Positions 22,375-34,738 of a stretch of 64,000 nt of DNA are shown one piece after another (position 1 is the stretch's first letter; each line of letters starts with the position of its first letter). Made by a program: the position numbers and the translations under genes. The stretch is from Cydia pomonella (taxonomy: Eukaryota; Arthropoda; Insecta; Lepidoptera; Tortricidae), in the NCBI RefSeq assembly GCF_033807575.1, contig NC_084725.1, positions 2,143,001 to 2,207,000 on the forward strand, given 5' to 3'. The notes beneath the pieces are model-generated. The model did not search any database. It was not told the DNA's origin and worked only from the letters and a program-made list of their open reading frames with translations.

Positions 22375-22640
22375 ACAGCGAACTCACAATGGTCTTAAGT
22401 CCCTCAGACCCTATTGGCACTTAAGTCCTTTATGCCAATTGCCACCATTTTGAACATTTTCCAAAACAAAAGAAAAATTATATCTAACTACTGAACCTGC
22501 ATAAAATGTTCACGAGAATCGGATCTTTATCTTTTACTCAAATGAATGCGTAATAAGAATGACAGATGCCCGCAATTTGCGTACTTCGATTTTCGCGGTA
22601 GAACCCCTGCAGAGGAGAACATCTGGATTTTTGCCGAAGA
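22375..22640 (+). repeat. Unclassified dispersed repeat family R1, copy 1
   Basis: Begins ACTCACAATGGTCTTAAGT.CC and ends in GAAGACCTTCGCTAACACTT. The same beginning and end are found at 29510-29930, the end alone at 43130-43230, and the beginning alone at 38975-39018. Confidence 0.55.
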
Positions 22641-22813
22641 CCTTCGCTAACACTTTGTAAATTTTAATATAATGCATGTTTTATGTTTAAAATATATTAG
22701 TATTCGTACGCCACTTTTGGCAGAGCATGGTGAGACTACGATACCTATGTAAACTTATGTATGTATATAGTCCTCCTCATCGTTTTCGATGACGGCGACC
22801 CCAAATAAACACA

Positions 22814-22939
22814 TTATGGACGTTGTCTAGCATGAGCCCTAATGTGGCTGGCCAGGCCGAACTTGCTCTTAAATACTCTATTGCACGCGTGACAATAAAG
22901 TTGGCCAGCTGCGTTGAACGTGTACACGTAGGAGGGCTT
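22814..22939 (-). pseudogene. LINE 3' end encoding a C2H2 zinc finger tail, second copy
   Basis: Minus-strand twin of 1001-1126: KPSYVYTFNAAG, CHACNRVFKSKFGLASH, then stop. The homologous 3' region ends near 22762 in an ATATA-rich stretch. Differences from the first copy are few, which points to recent dispersal. Confidence 0.7.
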
Positions 22940-23398
22940 AGGTCTATCTTTCCGAATATCTCTTTATATATATATATGTAAACTTATGTATGTAACGCTT
23001 GGTCAATAATAGCCTCGGTCATCACCTTAGAAGTATTACAACGAATACCTATAACAGTGTTTATTACGAAGTCAAGGGCGCTCTTCAAGAGCGGATCAAA
23101 AAGAAATAACTTCTTATAAATAGCCTGACGATATTAGTACACGGTTTTCAATGAGGAAATTGTGTTTGTAAGAACTGTTACAGTGCATATGGTGCTACTT
23201 TACTGCCCCAGTGCACTAACTAGAGCTATACGTGCGTATGTTGAAAATTTAAAGGGCCATATGTACTGTAAAACGTTGTACAACACACGTGCGAAAAGGT
23301 AATTCGCAACTCGTGCCGATTTAAAACACTCCCTTTGGTCGTGTTTTAATTTATCGTCACTCGTTGCGAATTTCTTTTCACACTTGTATCGTAATGTA

Positions 23399-23500
23399 CG
23401 ACCTCGCTCACGCATCGGCCTTCACAGTCACCCAACCCGATGTCTAAACAGCAATGCTTTAATTGTCTGCCATAGACGTAAAGGCCTGTGATGATGTGAT
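23399..23500 (+). mobile_element. Short copy of the same LINE 3' end as 20160-20270
   Basis: CTCACGCATCGGCC.TCACAGTCACC and TGTCTGCCATAGACG.AAAGGCCTG match 20170-20265; the coding end is reduced to about 15 codons. Confidence 0.6.
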
Positions 23501-23899
23501 CGTCATAATGTACTATTAAGACAATACCGAATCTAGTTATGGTAATCGCTTTTAAACCAAGGTCTTTTTTTACCACAGTAAAACAAGCTTACATTCCGCC
23601 TGATGGTAAGAGGTTACAATAACCATTGGACGCTTCCAATTTCGACCGTGTTAAAAGCACGCTGCGGATCCTTTATCAGCACACAAGAATTACGATTATT
23701 GACCTTTTCAACGCCAAAGACCACTAAAACGGTCATCGTCTGACGTGCCCGCGACGCCAATGACCATTAAAAAGGCTATGGCGGACGTTGTCAAAGCGAC
23801 TTTCCTACTGTCAGTTAAGCTTCATATTCGCTCTTCACCAGTTAACTTTTTGGCGTCCATGGCATTTCTTGACACGTGTGGAAAAGCGTTGAAAAGGTT

Positions 23900-24100
23900 A
23901 AAGTAATTCTACGGATTCCACTCACGTGTTTTTAGTCACTCGCGCGACATGTTTCGGAGAGCTTAGGTCTCCTTTCTCGAGGACTAACAGTGCGAGCAGG
24001 GTTCACGACGGCCGGCGTGAACGGCGTGAGCCTCTCCGAAACATGTCGCGCAAGTGACTAAAAACACGTCAGTGGAATCCGTAGAATTAGTTTATGTTAC
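23900..24100. mobile_element. 200-bp MITE with long (about 60 bp) inverted repeats
   Basis: Left arm TAATTCTACGGATTCCACTC, ACGTGTTTTTAGTCACT, CGCGACATGTTTCGGAGAG. The right arm is the near-perfect reverse complement (CTCTCCGAAACATGTCGCGC and onward). GC-rich middle, no ORF. Confidence 0.82.
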
Positions 24101-24496
24101 TTCAATATTTAATTCGTACGAAAGGCATCATTCAGATTTCAGATTGAATTTTCTTATCCAGAGTAAACGAATGCTTAGAAATCAAAGATTCAAAGATTCA
24201 AAGAATTTATTAGCGCAGAATACACGTATATACATGCAGATCATATTGGTACAAAAAAAAAAAAACAAAGTTCCAGTGTATTCAGTCTGCGTGCAGACAT
24301 GCAAAGATTATAGATTATAGAGGAGCACATTCTAACATCAAATCATAAATCAATCCGTTTATCTGTAAAGCACTAAAAGACTAAATCGGTAAATTTATGT
24401 TAATTAACAACCACATCAAACGCGTATGAAAATTATTGCAATAATAATCAATGTCTAACCATATGTTTAACCAAATAGTTTTCTTTTATTTATATG

Positions 24497-24789
24497 TAAT
24501 ATGCCGCAAACAAGCAGACGAGCCGCCTGATTGGAAGCAGTCATCGCCGCCCATGGACATAAGCAACATCGGAGGAGCCACTTATGCGTTGCCAACCTTT
24601 GAGAACCCTAAACACCAGCTTCTTGAAGAACCCCATGTCACAGCGCAAGGGAAACACCTCAGAAGGTAGCTCATTCCTCAACTTGCACGTTCTGGGCAAA
24701 AACGAGCGAGATGCCCGCTTGTTCTTGGTTTGCCACGTGTCCAGAAAGAGATAGTTATTTAAATTGTATTTTTTTCTTAATGCATGCAT
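24497..24789 (-). pseudogene. LINE 3' end, RT C-terminus (copy 1)
   Basis: The minus strand reads TKNKRASRSFLPRTCKLRNE, LPSEVFPLRCDMGFFKKL, ending YVHGRR near 24541, then a 3' region with CTTGTTTGCGGC. It is the distal end of a jockey/CR1-like LINE. The N-terminal codons of the open frame (24789-24740) are not conserved. Confidence 0.7.
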
Positions 24790-25289
24790 TAATGCATGTT
24801 AATTATAAGATCTAATGAAAAAACTCGTCGGGACACATCGTTTCAAAACATTTGAGAATCGTAAAAAATCGTTTCTAATTTTTATTGTCATACCTAATTA
24901 CTTTTGGATATGTGTCAACATAAATACCACTCGAGTTTGAAAAAGTCTATAATACTTTAATGAACCTTTTTCTGCTACTTTGAAGGTTCAGATGTACAAC
25001 TTCATATCGTTATTTCATCAATCGTGCGCACACATGCCCACTCAGTTATGAGTCGATAAGCGAGTTTGTTTATGAGCGCGCATTTTTCAGCTGTTTACAC
25101 TCACTCCGACCAGCCCCAGCATTTCCTGTTGCGTTTCGTCAAAATGCAGGAAATGACTCTTAACTGTGAAATAGTTAAATTTTAAGAAGCTTTAATAGAA
25201 AGTATCCATAACATCATACTCTTACCTAGTATATATTTAAGTATAATTAAATGTTATATTATTATTCTTATTGTTATTGCAGGCGACGG

Positions 25290-25690
25290 TTCGTTTCACA
25301 TTTTAGCTGTGCGAGGCAGAAAGTTTCTGGAGAAACGCGCAGTTGAGGACTGCCGACCATCTAAGTGGTGAGGATGGAAATGTTGTCGCGTAGGGCGATG
25401 GCGAAAGGAAGCGGTAGGGATTAATCCGAACAATTCCTCGGAGCACTCCCCGTTAAAATACATGCGATAGAAAATGCAGAGCGAGGCCACATCTCTACGC
25501 AGCGCCAAGGAGTTAATCCTATCCGAAATACGCTGGCAGTCGACAATTCGAGTCGCTCTTCGTTGGATGCGGTCCAGAAGGAGAAGCTGGTACTGGGGTG
25601 CCCCTGCCCATAGATGAGAACAGTATTCCATGTGCGGGCGCACCTGCGCCTTATAAAGCTGTAGGCGGTGGGCCGGTGTGAAATACTGTT
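25290..25690 (-). pseudogene. LINE RT C-terminal half, separate fragment
   Basis: The minus strand reads FTPAHRLQLYKAQVRPHMEY, CSHLWAGAPQ, LLDRIQRRATRIV and on to ARFSRNFLPRTAKM, then a TGA where the family usually has Trp. The YKAQVRPHMEYCSHLW block is the thumb-side signature of jockey/CR1-type reverse transcriptases. Both ends are truncated; the TGA and the loss of downstream sequence mean it is dead. Confidence 0.82.
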
Positions 25691-25987
25691 TCGATCTGTT
25701 TCTGTTAGTTAAACGTTAACGCCAATAAGTAGGTAAAGGATAATGTTTTTAAATGATCACGTGTCTTTGCTTCTATCTGTCTACTTAACGATGTTTTTAT
25801 TTACTTTTAAATATATAAAAAAAATTATAGAAAGAATATAGAGTAGAGGTTTTGTATGTAACATTTTTACTGGCTCTATTTTTCTTGTATTATAATGACT
25901 ATTTTGTAACAAAAACTAGCATAAGCTCCCTAGGGAGTTATAGCTTTTTTTTTAAATTATGTCACTTACTCATAAAAAACAAGGAGC

Positions 25988-26528
25988 ATAAATGAGTTTT
26001 ACTTTTAAAATACTGACATTTTTAATTTAATATTTTCGTTTATGTTTAAAATTAAATAATTTGATTGATTTAACAGCCGTTTAAAATATTTTTACATAAT
26101 TTTCAATCGCGGCTGAATGCCGAATAGGTCTTTTGCCCTCGATGCTAACCTGTCAGGAAATTACAAAATGGCAGACGAATGTTTGATATGTCACCGTATT
26201 TAAGAATTATTTCGTTTAAAATTTAGTATTTTCTTCGCAAGTGTGATGAAAAACATTGTGTGTAACCCCAGGGGTAAGAATATGGCAAACTCGGGTCTTT
26301 ACTTCCCTCCAGCCTGCGGCTGTCGCCCCGTATCCAAAATTTCACTTACCCCCCTCTTTGCACAATGTACTATAAGAACTGTGACATTTTAAGCATTCAT
26401 CCGTCATATTGTCATTTTTGTTAAGCATCGAAGGCACAGATCCATCCATTTTAAACGGCTATTAAATTAATCAAATTAAATATTTTTAAACATACCCAAA
26501 AATATTTTAGAAGTAAAACTCATTTATA
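25988..26528. mobile_element. 541-bp MITE with about 230-bp inverted repeats
   Basis: The arms begin ATAAATGAGTTTTACTT and stay similar inward through TTGATT.ATTTAA, AGCCGTTTAAAAT, CTTCGATGCTAAC-like and GAATG..T..ATGTCAC. One arm with its GCACAATGTAC..CCCCCC centre recurs at 53512-53790. Confidence 0.7.
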
Positions 26529-27398
26529 TCTACTGGGTCCGTATTAATCAGTGGCATAATTAAAAAATATGCCAATCGGCATAATGAAATTTAAAAAAAA
26601 TCTATTACCGCCCGTGGGCATAATATAGCTCATTCCATCACAGTATCCTGGCATACAATTACACCGTTTACGAGCAAGTGTGACAAAAAATAAATTATGT
26701 CTTCGAGACTTTCATTCTTTCATTTTTACCTTTACGTCTTTACAAATCTCGTTTAAAATCGTAAAAACCGTCAACCTATCGGGTAATAAATATTTCTAAA
26801 ACAGCCCGTCGTAGCGAGGTGTTGTGAAAATAAATAGTAGCGTATATGACTGTCGGACGAACGTATCGGTGTCGAAATATGTTGACTTTGGCGAGAAATG
26901 ACAAACTGAACTTTATATCTTGTTTAACAAAGTTTAACCACAGTGATGGCAAATAACCGTATAGTTCTCTTATTAATTAAGATTCTTGCATATTATTATA
27001 ATTTAATTGTCAATATTTAATTTAGTAGTTTATTATTTGTAAATAGTTTATAGTTACCACTAGTAATATTAGTATTAAGATGAACGCAATGCTCTAACAG
27101 AGTATCATGTACCTACTAAATAATGTATTGTACCATCTTCTGTAATGAGCATGATCGCAATAAAATATGAATATGAATATTATTTAAGCTTTGTTCTCGC
27201 ACATTTGTTATAAAATTGACTTTTCTTTTGTTATATTTCTATGATGTGTGATCCCTTGAATGTAAAAGCCTCCTCCATCTTCTTCCATTTTTCTTTGTCT
27301 TCATCAATGTTTTACCAATTCTTTATAGTTCTCTTATTATTTATTTATTTTTGATCTTTTTGGACCCGGGTATGTCCTTAAACTACGTCCAAAAGAGA
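26529..27398. other. AT-rich, no feature recognised
   Basis: A short stretch at 26850-26920 (ACGTATCGGTGTCGAAA) recurs at 30335-30410 and suggests one more dispersed repeat. Confidence 0.4.
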
Positions 27399-27712
27399 GG
27401 TATGGGCAATGTGAATGTCATTTCGCCTTGTGTGGTAGGGCACAGCACAGCAGATGTCATTCCAGATCTAGAGCAGAGCCCAACTGGGGAAGTACCATCC
27501 ACCTTACAGAAAACCGCAGCCAAATAACACTTGACCCTACTCATAGTGTTGTGTTCCTGCCGGTCAGTAAGGTTGCCAGAGCTCAACGAGGGGGGTGGGG
27601 TTAGGGTCGGCAACGCGCATGTAACTCCTCTGGAGTTGCAGGTGTACATAGGCTACGGAGACTGCTTAACATCAGGCAGGCCATCTGCTTGTTTGCCACC
27701 GACGTAGTATAA
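27399..27712 (+). mobile_element. LINE 3' untranslated fragment, longer copy
   Basis: Starts GGTATGGGCAATGTGAATGT, passes CCTTGTGTGGTAGGGCACAG and CATAGTGTTGTGTTCCTGCC, and ends CTTGTTTGCCACCGACGTAG followed by an A-rich tail. The second half matches 5279-5466 and part of it 30685-30790. The open frame on the opposite strand is a by-product. Confidence 0.72.
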
Positions 27713-27974
27713 AAAATAAAAAAAATCTTAGGCTAGGTCATTTATAATATGAATAGAAAAGTAAAATATAAAAACACTTACAAAACAATACAAAAGATAT
27801 AACACAATATAAAAAAACCTAACCTAGTGTGCCGCCAGCAGCGGGGCAGGGCCCAAGCTGCCGGTGGTGAGGGCCGCAGGGAGAGAGGAACCGCCGGACT
27901 ATCCACGCCGTGTCCCAGATCACCGCCTTCTGCATCTGACCCTGGATCCAACCACCTAGCGAGAGTCTCTCAAA

Positions 27975-28143
27975 GTGTTGTCATTGATTATTATTATTCA
28001 GAGCCCACTGCGTCCCACTGCTGGGAAAAGGCCTACCCCTCTTTTTCCATTCGTCTCTGTTTAGTGCTATATCTGGCCAGCCTCTCAAAAAGAAATCCAA
28101 GTTATCCCGCCATCGCCTACGAGGTCTATCGGCTCCTCGGTTA
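27975..28143 (-). pseudogene. LINE 3' end fragment (RPRRRWRD tail)
   Basis: The minus strand reads RGADRPRRRWRDNLDFFLRG, WPDIALNRDEWKKRGRPF, then a short tail with ATTATT repeats. This RP.RRW.DDL...W...A.DR..W pattern is the C-terminus of RTE/CR1-like LINE polymerases. 5'-truncated. Confidence 0.75.
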
Positions 28144-28252
28144 GACTAGTGGGGCCACCACTCAGTGGTTAGCTCTCTTAACGGGATATAAATGGGCACC
28201 GAAGCCTTCCCTGTTTCTAATGGGTTTTTTCCATCCATCTAGTAAACATTTA

Positions 28253-28545
28253 TAGTATTCCATATATAGTAAACACCCCTATAATAGAACCAGTAATGGG
28301 ATGGTATAGACAAATCCTGTAAAATAAAAGTAAATACGGGTAACATTTAACCATAAACAAGGGCCATGGAGCTGCTTAAGTATGATATTTCATTGATTTT
28401 GCTTTGTTTTAAAATTAATGCCATACATTCCTTGACTGGAGCAAAAAAACATAGTTTTGATTTGTTAATAATACTGAAAGCAATTGAGCAATTGCAGTAT
28501 CATTCATGAAGTCCATTGAACACATAAAGGACGAATACGGTAAAT
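28253..28545 (+). repeat. Unclassified repeat family R2, tandem copy a
   Basis: Contains TAAACACCCCTATAAT, AATGGGATGGTATAGACA, CATAAACAAGGGCCATGGAG, CTGGAGCAAAAAAACAT and TGTTAATAATACTGAAA. The next copy follows directly. Confidence 0.7.
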
Positions 28546-28960
28546 AAACGCCCCTATTATGGAACTGGCACTGGACAGTAATGGGATGGTATAGACAGAT
28601 CCTGTAAAACCAGTATTTACCAACGGTTATTAAACACCTGCAACATTTTTCCATAAACAATAGCCAAAGAGCTGCTTGAGTTTAATTTTTCATTAATAAT
28701 TGTTAGTTTGAAAATTAATGGCGTCATACATCCTATGGCTGGAGCAAAAAAAACATTTTAATTTGTTAATAATACTGAAACCAATTGCAGTAGCTTTTAT
28801 TAAATATAATTATAGAATATATAATAGACGAATACAACATTCAACTTTTAACGCATAAAGCAGTAGAAATTACAGGTGGTTTACAGGTGCCGAGAAAATA
28901 TCAAAATACTCCAAATTTTCTCTAAAATGTCCCATGATTGGTGCCGTTAACATAAGTTCT
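28546..28960 (+). repeat. Unclassified repeat family R2, tandem copy b
   Basis: Same block order as copy a, then extends through CGCATAAAGCAGTAGAAA and AAAATACTCCAAATTTTCTC to CCATGATTGG. A reverse-oriented relative is at 45095-45470. No coding frame. Confidence 0.7.
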
Positions 28961-29340
28961 TCTTCTTTTAAAAAATGGCTTCTTTATACTATTTATTTGA
29001 AAAATATGCTCGTAGACCATGACGTTGTTCAGTAGGTAGTTTGCTTAATAGCTATACAAATAGCTATGATGGATTGTCGGGTGTTGACTAGAGTACGAAT
29101 TAACGCGTTTTATGATTAATCTTCATTAGCTGCTCACTTCCACGTTAGTTCACTGCGTAATAAGTTATCAGTATAACTATAAGCAAGATTAATGAGCTTA
29201 AAAATAAAATCAAATATCGAGACGACTTCGCCATTTTCAAGTTTAACTGAAAAACCGTCCAAACTAAATAGTGGTTCTGTGAGCTGTGGACCTCACCATA
29301 AGTTTGATAAGTTTTAAAACATGTCAATCAAAAAATACTT

Positions 29341-29485
29341 AAAGCCTGACCAGTCATATATGATCACGCGCCATATTGCGGAATTTCATTGGAACTAAAT
29401 TTTGCTTACTAAACTGAACTGTCACCCCATACATGAGAATAACAGCGCCCTCTTGACAATGATCATATATTTCTGGTCGGGCTTT
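29341..29485. mobile_element. 145-bp MITE with AAAGCC(C)GACC termini
   Basis: AAAGCCTGACCAG.CATATATGATCA at the left and TGATCATATATTTCTGGTCG, GGCTTT at the right, complementary with few mismatches. Confidence 0.75.
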
Positions 29486-29509
29486 ACCTCGATGAGCACG
29501 ATCACAGCG

Positions 29510-29930
29510 TACTCACAATGGCCTTAAGTGCCATAGACCCATATTTCACTTAAGTCCTTTATGCCATTTTACATCATTTTGAACATTGTCCAAAAAACTA
29601 ATCGACGGAAAAAAATAACTGCTGAAGCCATATACGAGTATATAGGTTGCATATGCGGTAAGGGGTTAAGTACGGTACCTTTTTAGGTGCATAAAAATGT
29701 AAAAAATGAGCGCTGTCTCGCCAACAAACCGCATAAGCAGTTTGGCGAGTAACTTTAAAATTGATTATGTATATGTGCCTTTGAAAAATAAATGAAAAAT
29801 GCAAAAAAACTGCTCACAAAATTTCACTAGAATAGGTTAAGAATTTCGACCTGTAGAGGAAAACATGGATCTACGAAAGCATATTGCAAGGCAAAACGAA
29901 GACCATCGCTAACGCTTCGGTAAATAATTG
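29510..29930 (+). repeat. Unclassified dispersed repeat family R1, copy 2
   Basis: ACTCACAATGGCCTTAAGTG at the left and CGAAGACCATCGCTAACGCT at the right, with a divergent middle. Confidence 0.55.
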
Positions 29931-30574
29931 AACTTTACTCTTCTGATTGTGAGGCAGCATCACTAGACTAAAAGTCATATCTTTATAGGAATTTGACGTT
30001 TTTGTTAGCGAAGTTAGGTCAGACTCACCCTGAATACTGGTAGTTCTATCCCTGTTTTTCCCTAATTTAAAATTACTATAATAAACAAAGCACGAAATCG
30101 ACAAACATGTGATCTAAAACTTTCTTATTCACTGACTTTATACTATTTTTTTGTTCAACCAGTTCAACGTAGCCGAAAATTTTTTTTTTCTTAGCAATGC
30201 GTTCACGTATCATCAGTTATCAGTATGAAAGATGGCAGATAGTTTTGCGAAATATATTAACACCTATTTCAAAAAGAACACGAAACCTCAAAACTTACAA
30301 ACACAAATAGTCGGGCTTATGTGACGGACGACAAACATATCGGTGTCGAAAATGTTGATGTTGGCAGCGTCGTGATCCCTCGGGGCGAGAGGTGAGTAAA
30401 CTGAATTTGATAAGCTAGTTAAAGCGCGAGGGCTTCTCGTGACAAATGAATGCTATCCGAGTTGCTTGTTTTTTTTTTTAATTTTATTCAACTTGTTTGT
30501 TGTGTGTACATATATGTATTTATATATGTTTTTTATTTTATTTTTATTTGTATGTTAAAGTGTTTTGTTTTGTA

Positions 30575-30790
30575 TTTATTCTGTGCTAGACTTCTTCCTC
30601 GCGCGGACGCTTCGGCTTTGGAATGAGGTCCCTGCCGAGGTTTTTCCGAGGGGCTACATTTCTTCTTCAAAAAAGGAGTGTACATGTTTTTAAAGGGGTC
30701 GGCAACGCGCATGTAATATATCTGGTGTTGCAGGCGTCCATAAGCTACGATGACTGCCGTAACCTGCGGGAAGGCATGGTAAAGCACGAC
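30575..30790 (+). pseudogene. LINE RT extreme C-terminus and 3' region
   Basis: Plus strand FFLARTLRLWNEVPAEVFPR, GYISSSKKECTCF then stop, followed directly by GGGTCGGCAACGCGCATGTAA and GGCGTCCATAAGCTACGATG. This shows that the GTCGGCAACGCGCATG repeat (5279, 27399) is the 3' untranslated part of a LINE with a RLWNELP-type C-terminus. Confidence 0.78.
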
Positions 30791-31130
30791 GACCCCTTGT
30801 TGGACCAACTGGATTTATATATATCTTTGATTATAAGTATCGGAACATAGCCGACTGGATTTACGATAGTAGATTATCTCACCGAAAGCGAAATGAAAGT
30901 AACCAACGTTCGACACGAAAAAATTAAACATAGATACGACGACCTCAAAAGCGTTACATCGGCCGTAAATACAGCAGTAAATCTGCGCAACAATAAACAA
31001 TGGAGTTTATCGCCGCGGATAAAACATGGCCACTTCACGAAAACACCATTTTGTGACGGAGACCATGTTGCAACACGTGATTTTTCTGTTTCCAAGACAA
31101 GGTTAGGAACAACCTTGTCTTATCTTGTTT

Positions 31131-31191
31131 GACGACCGGTCTGGCCTAGTGGTTAGTGACCCTGCCTATGAAGTCCTTGGTCGAATCCCTA
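31131..31191 (+). mobile_element. 5' head of SINE family B
   Basis: GACGACCGGTCTGGCCTAGT, TAGTGACCCTGCCTATGAAG, then a degraded B box (GGTCGAATCCC) and unrelated AT-rich DNA. Confidence 0.7.
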
Positions 31192-31555
31192 TAATATAAT
31201 ATAGTTATTCAAATTTGGCATTATAAGAGCAGCAGTATACTGATCCCCACACTAGGCTCAGCCTGAAACGTGGGAATCTCAGAGAAGTATCGGTTCTTTT
31301 TTTTTTTTTTTTTTTTCTCTTTATTAGGGTAAACAAACAGCCACTACAAGTAATACTTACAAAAATAATTACTATATTGTTTACAATATGTGTGGCCTAC
31401 AGCGATTACCACTGATTGATATAAATTATATTAATTCAGAGCGAAAGCTAAACACCGACAGTCTTAAGGACTCTTGGTGTCAACAACAACATAGAATGGT
31501 TGGTTATGTATTTGATAAGTACATGAAATACGGTACAAGAAACTAGAAGAAGTAC

Positions 31556-34463
31556 TTAGTTTATAGGGTGTGTTAAAACATCAATAATACGTTTTTTATA
31601 AACATTCAAACTGCAACCAAAAATATCTACGTGATTAAATTTTTTATTGTAAGTGCTGACAAGTCTGCGCAGAGGAGCGCGCTCACCAGCGTGCGTGCGG
31701 CAGCGGCCGGTGACGAACAGTTGGTGCGGGCGCGCCTCTCGCTGTCTACTGCGGCTGGGTACTTTATAACTAAGTTTATTGTTAAGAGCAATACAGTCAA
31801 ACTGATTATTACAAATGCCGTGTAATACTAATGCTTCAAGTAATGAGCGCCTAGAGCTAAGATCTAACATACAATATTTCTTTAATAACTCTGGATAAGA
31901 TAATCTACTGCGATGACAACGAAAATACATTGTATTAAGAAATTTTTTCTGAACGGTCTCGAGGGCCTCGTTATATTTATTGTAATAAGGGTTCCAAATA
32001 GATACATTATGTTCTAGTTGAGAGCGAATTAGTGATTTGAATAGGTGAAGATATGTGCTCGGATGACGAAATTCGGTACAGGAGCGCATCACAAAACCAT
32101 ACATCTTGAACGCTTTATTGATTATTGTATTTACATGTTGATCAAGGTGTAACTTAGAATCAAATGTGATTCCAAGATCTCTTATTGAATGGACTATGGA
32201 TAGTTTAGTGTTACATAAGTAATATGAGTCATCTAGAGATAATCTTTTTTTTGTAAATTTGATGAGTTTACATTTATCCATATTGAGTTTAAGTTTATTG
32301 TCATAACAATAGTCCGAAAAGCGATCCAAGTCCTGCTGAAATTTCTCACAATCATTGTTATCACTAACAGTATGATATATTTTGAGGTCATCTGCATAGA
32401 GTAAGATATTACAATAGTTAAAGCAGGAACTTATGTCATTTATAAATATTGCGAACAGCAGTGGACCCAGAATGGATCCCTGTGGGACTCCGGAAGTAAC
32501 TGTCGTAGCATGTGACTCATATCCTTTTATGGTAATTTTTTGCGTGCGGTTTGTAATATAAGATTTGAACCAACGCCATAAGTTACCACGTATCCCATTG
32601 AAAGCTATCTTTTCTAAAAGCAGTTGGTGGTCCACCCTGTCAAAGGCTTTCGTGAAGTCAGTGTACACACTGTCTACTTGTGTGTTACTGTCTAAGCTTT
32701 CGAATAAGTACGTTGTATAGACAAGAAGATTCGTAGTTGTTGAACGACGTTGAACGAAACCATGCTGATTAGAAATTAGTTGATTATGTATATTCGGGTA
32801 AATTTTTTTATGGACTAGTTTTTCAAAAACCTTTGACAGAGTGGACAAAATAGATATTGGTCTGTAATTCTCAATCAGGTGTTTGGAACCTCCCTTATGT
32901 ACTGGCACAATGTTAGCTGTTTTCCAAATAATAGGAAAAACTCCTTCATTTATACATTTGTTGTATAAAATTGTTAGCGGTACACTTACTGTTTTTGCAA
33001 CTTTTTTTAGAAATATAGGAGGGATATTGTCGGGACCTTTACCTTTTGATACGTCGAGCTGGTTTAGTTCATGGGTAACATTACTTGTAGATATATGTAT
33101 ATTATGTATGTTTATATGAGAAGTCGGATTATTGTCGGTGATGTCGAAATCATCAGTTACTGTCGAAGGTTCGAAGACGGAGAGAAAGAAGGCCGAGAAC
33201 ATATTGCAAATTTCTACTAAGTCACTGGATTGTACATTTTGATATGACATAGTGTTAGGTATCTCTGAGGAATGGTTACGATTTGAAATGTAAGTCCAGA
33301 AGTATTTTACATTACCTTGTATGCTATTTTCTACTCGATTTAAGTATTTATTATAACATTTTATTGATTCTGCTTTAAATCGAGTCCTTAGTTTAGAAAA
33401 GGTCTCATAATCGACCAAATTATTGTATTTTTTTCCATTTTACCCACGCTTGCTTTTTATTTTTGTATATATGTATTAACGCAGGGGAAAACCAACGGGG
33501 AAACTTACCGGAAAAAGGTTTTTTAAGTGGAATGTATTTTTTTACTAATGTGTAAATACGTTCGTAAAATAAGGTTACCGCACATTCAGCTGATAAGTTG
33601 TTGAAGAGGTCGGCCCATGGAGTTGACTCAAGTTCTTTATTAATAACTGTGTAGTCAGTTTTATCAAAACAATGTTTATATTTTAGCGGCGGGGAAATGG
33701 TTTTATTTTGATTCTTAAGTGGTACTAAAAGGTAAAACGGAGGGTGATGGTCATCAGGTGGTACAAGAGTAATGGGAGCTCGAAAGCAGGTACAGTTAGA
33801 ATTGTCGGTGAGGAATAAATCTAAAATCTTTCCCCCTGCGTTGTGAAATATGTTATACTGAGTAAGATTAAATAGCTCAATAAAGTCAATAAGGTACTTT
33901 TCTCGAAGGGATATATTTACGTTCGATATTATGTTTAAATGGTTTCCTTGATTTTGCCAGGCGATCGAGGAGTAATTATAATCTCCAACAATCCAGTAAC
34001 TACTTATTTCAGTATCTGAAAGGAGCTCTTGTAACTGTTCGAAATGTATTTCATACGTTAAGGAAGGCTGTTGCGGTGGAATATACACCGCACTAATGAC
34101 GTGTTTCTTATGATGACCAACCGATAATTCGACGATTATATTGTCAACAAGAGGCGGAAGCGCGGGTCGACCGGGCGGCGCGGGCAGGGGCGCGCGCGCG
34201 GCCGCGCGGTGCTGGCGCAGCACGGCCACAAGCACGCCCCCACCGATGCCGCGCCCGCTGCCCGCGCAATCCCTATCGCAACGGAACACTGCATAACGTG
34301 AATCCATAAATTCATTATTAGCTATATCTGGGCATAACCAAGTTTCCGTTAAGATAATCACATCGTAGTCATGAGAAAGAATATTTATATACAAAGTATT
34401 TAATTTTGTACGAAGGCCCCGACAGTTTTGATAATAAACAGAAAAGTTACTATCCATTATCAA
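31556..34463 (-). pseudogene. LINE A ORF2: endonuclease-reverse transcriptase, one frameshift
   Basis: The N-terminal endonuclease (34463-33420) has VYYQNCRGLRTK, ILTETWL and IVGDYNYSSIAW; the usual SDH motif reads DDHHPP. The RT (33418-31556) has RPISILSTLSKVFEKLV, FTKAFDRVDH, GVPQGSILGPLLF and the catalytic LLYADDLKIY. The two parts are separated only by an extra A in a run of seven (33421-33430 region), after WKK and before YNNLVDYETF. Total length would be near 968 residues, close to LINE C. GC-rich patches at 34145-34275 (AARAPLPAPPGRPALP) and 31665-31760 stand out from the AT-rich rest. Confidence 0.85.
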
Positions 34464-34738
34464 ATTTCGATCGACTATAAATGTTCTTATTGTACATTAT
34501 AGTTAAAGGTATCTTATTCACATTATACGCGTACATGTTTTGTTCCAAGTAATTAAGGAGCTTATATAATTGACCGCTCAGACAATTACGTACTGAAGGC
34601 ATAGGCAAATAGTTAGTAAAAAGTACACATAACATCATCATCAGTAGACATGAGAATTCAATAATTACACAGCAAATACAGATTAAGATTGGCATTAAAT
34701 TTCCATAAAAATAATAAACCTCTATGCCTCTAATTAGG

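Noticed and set aside
27383..27649. 88-codon minus-strand frame
   Set aside because: It lies antisense to a LINE 3' untranslated repeat and has no recognisable domain.
34450..34695. Hydrophobic 81-codon frame between LINE A ORF1 and ORF2
   Set aside because: It overlaps the start of ORF2 in another frame, has no family resemblance, and lies in the inter-ORF spacer.
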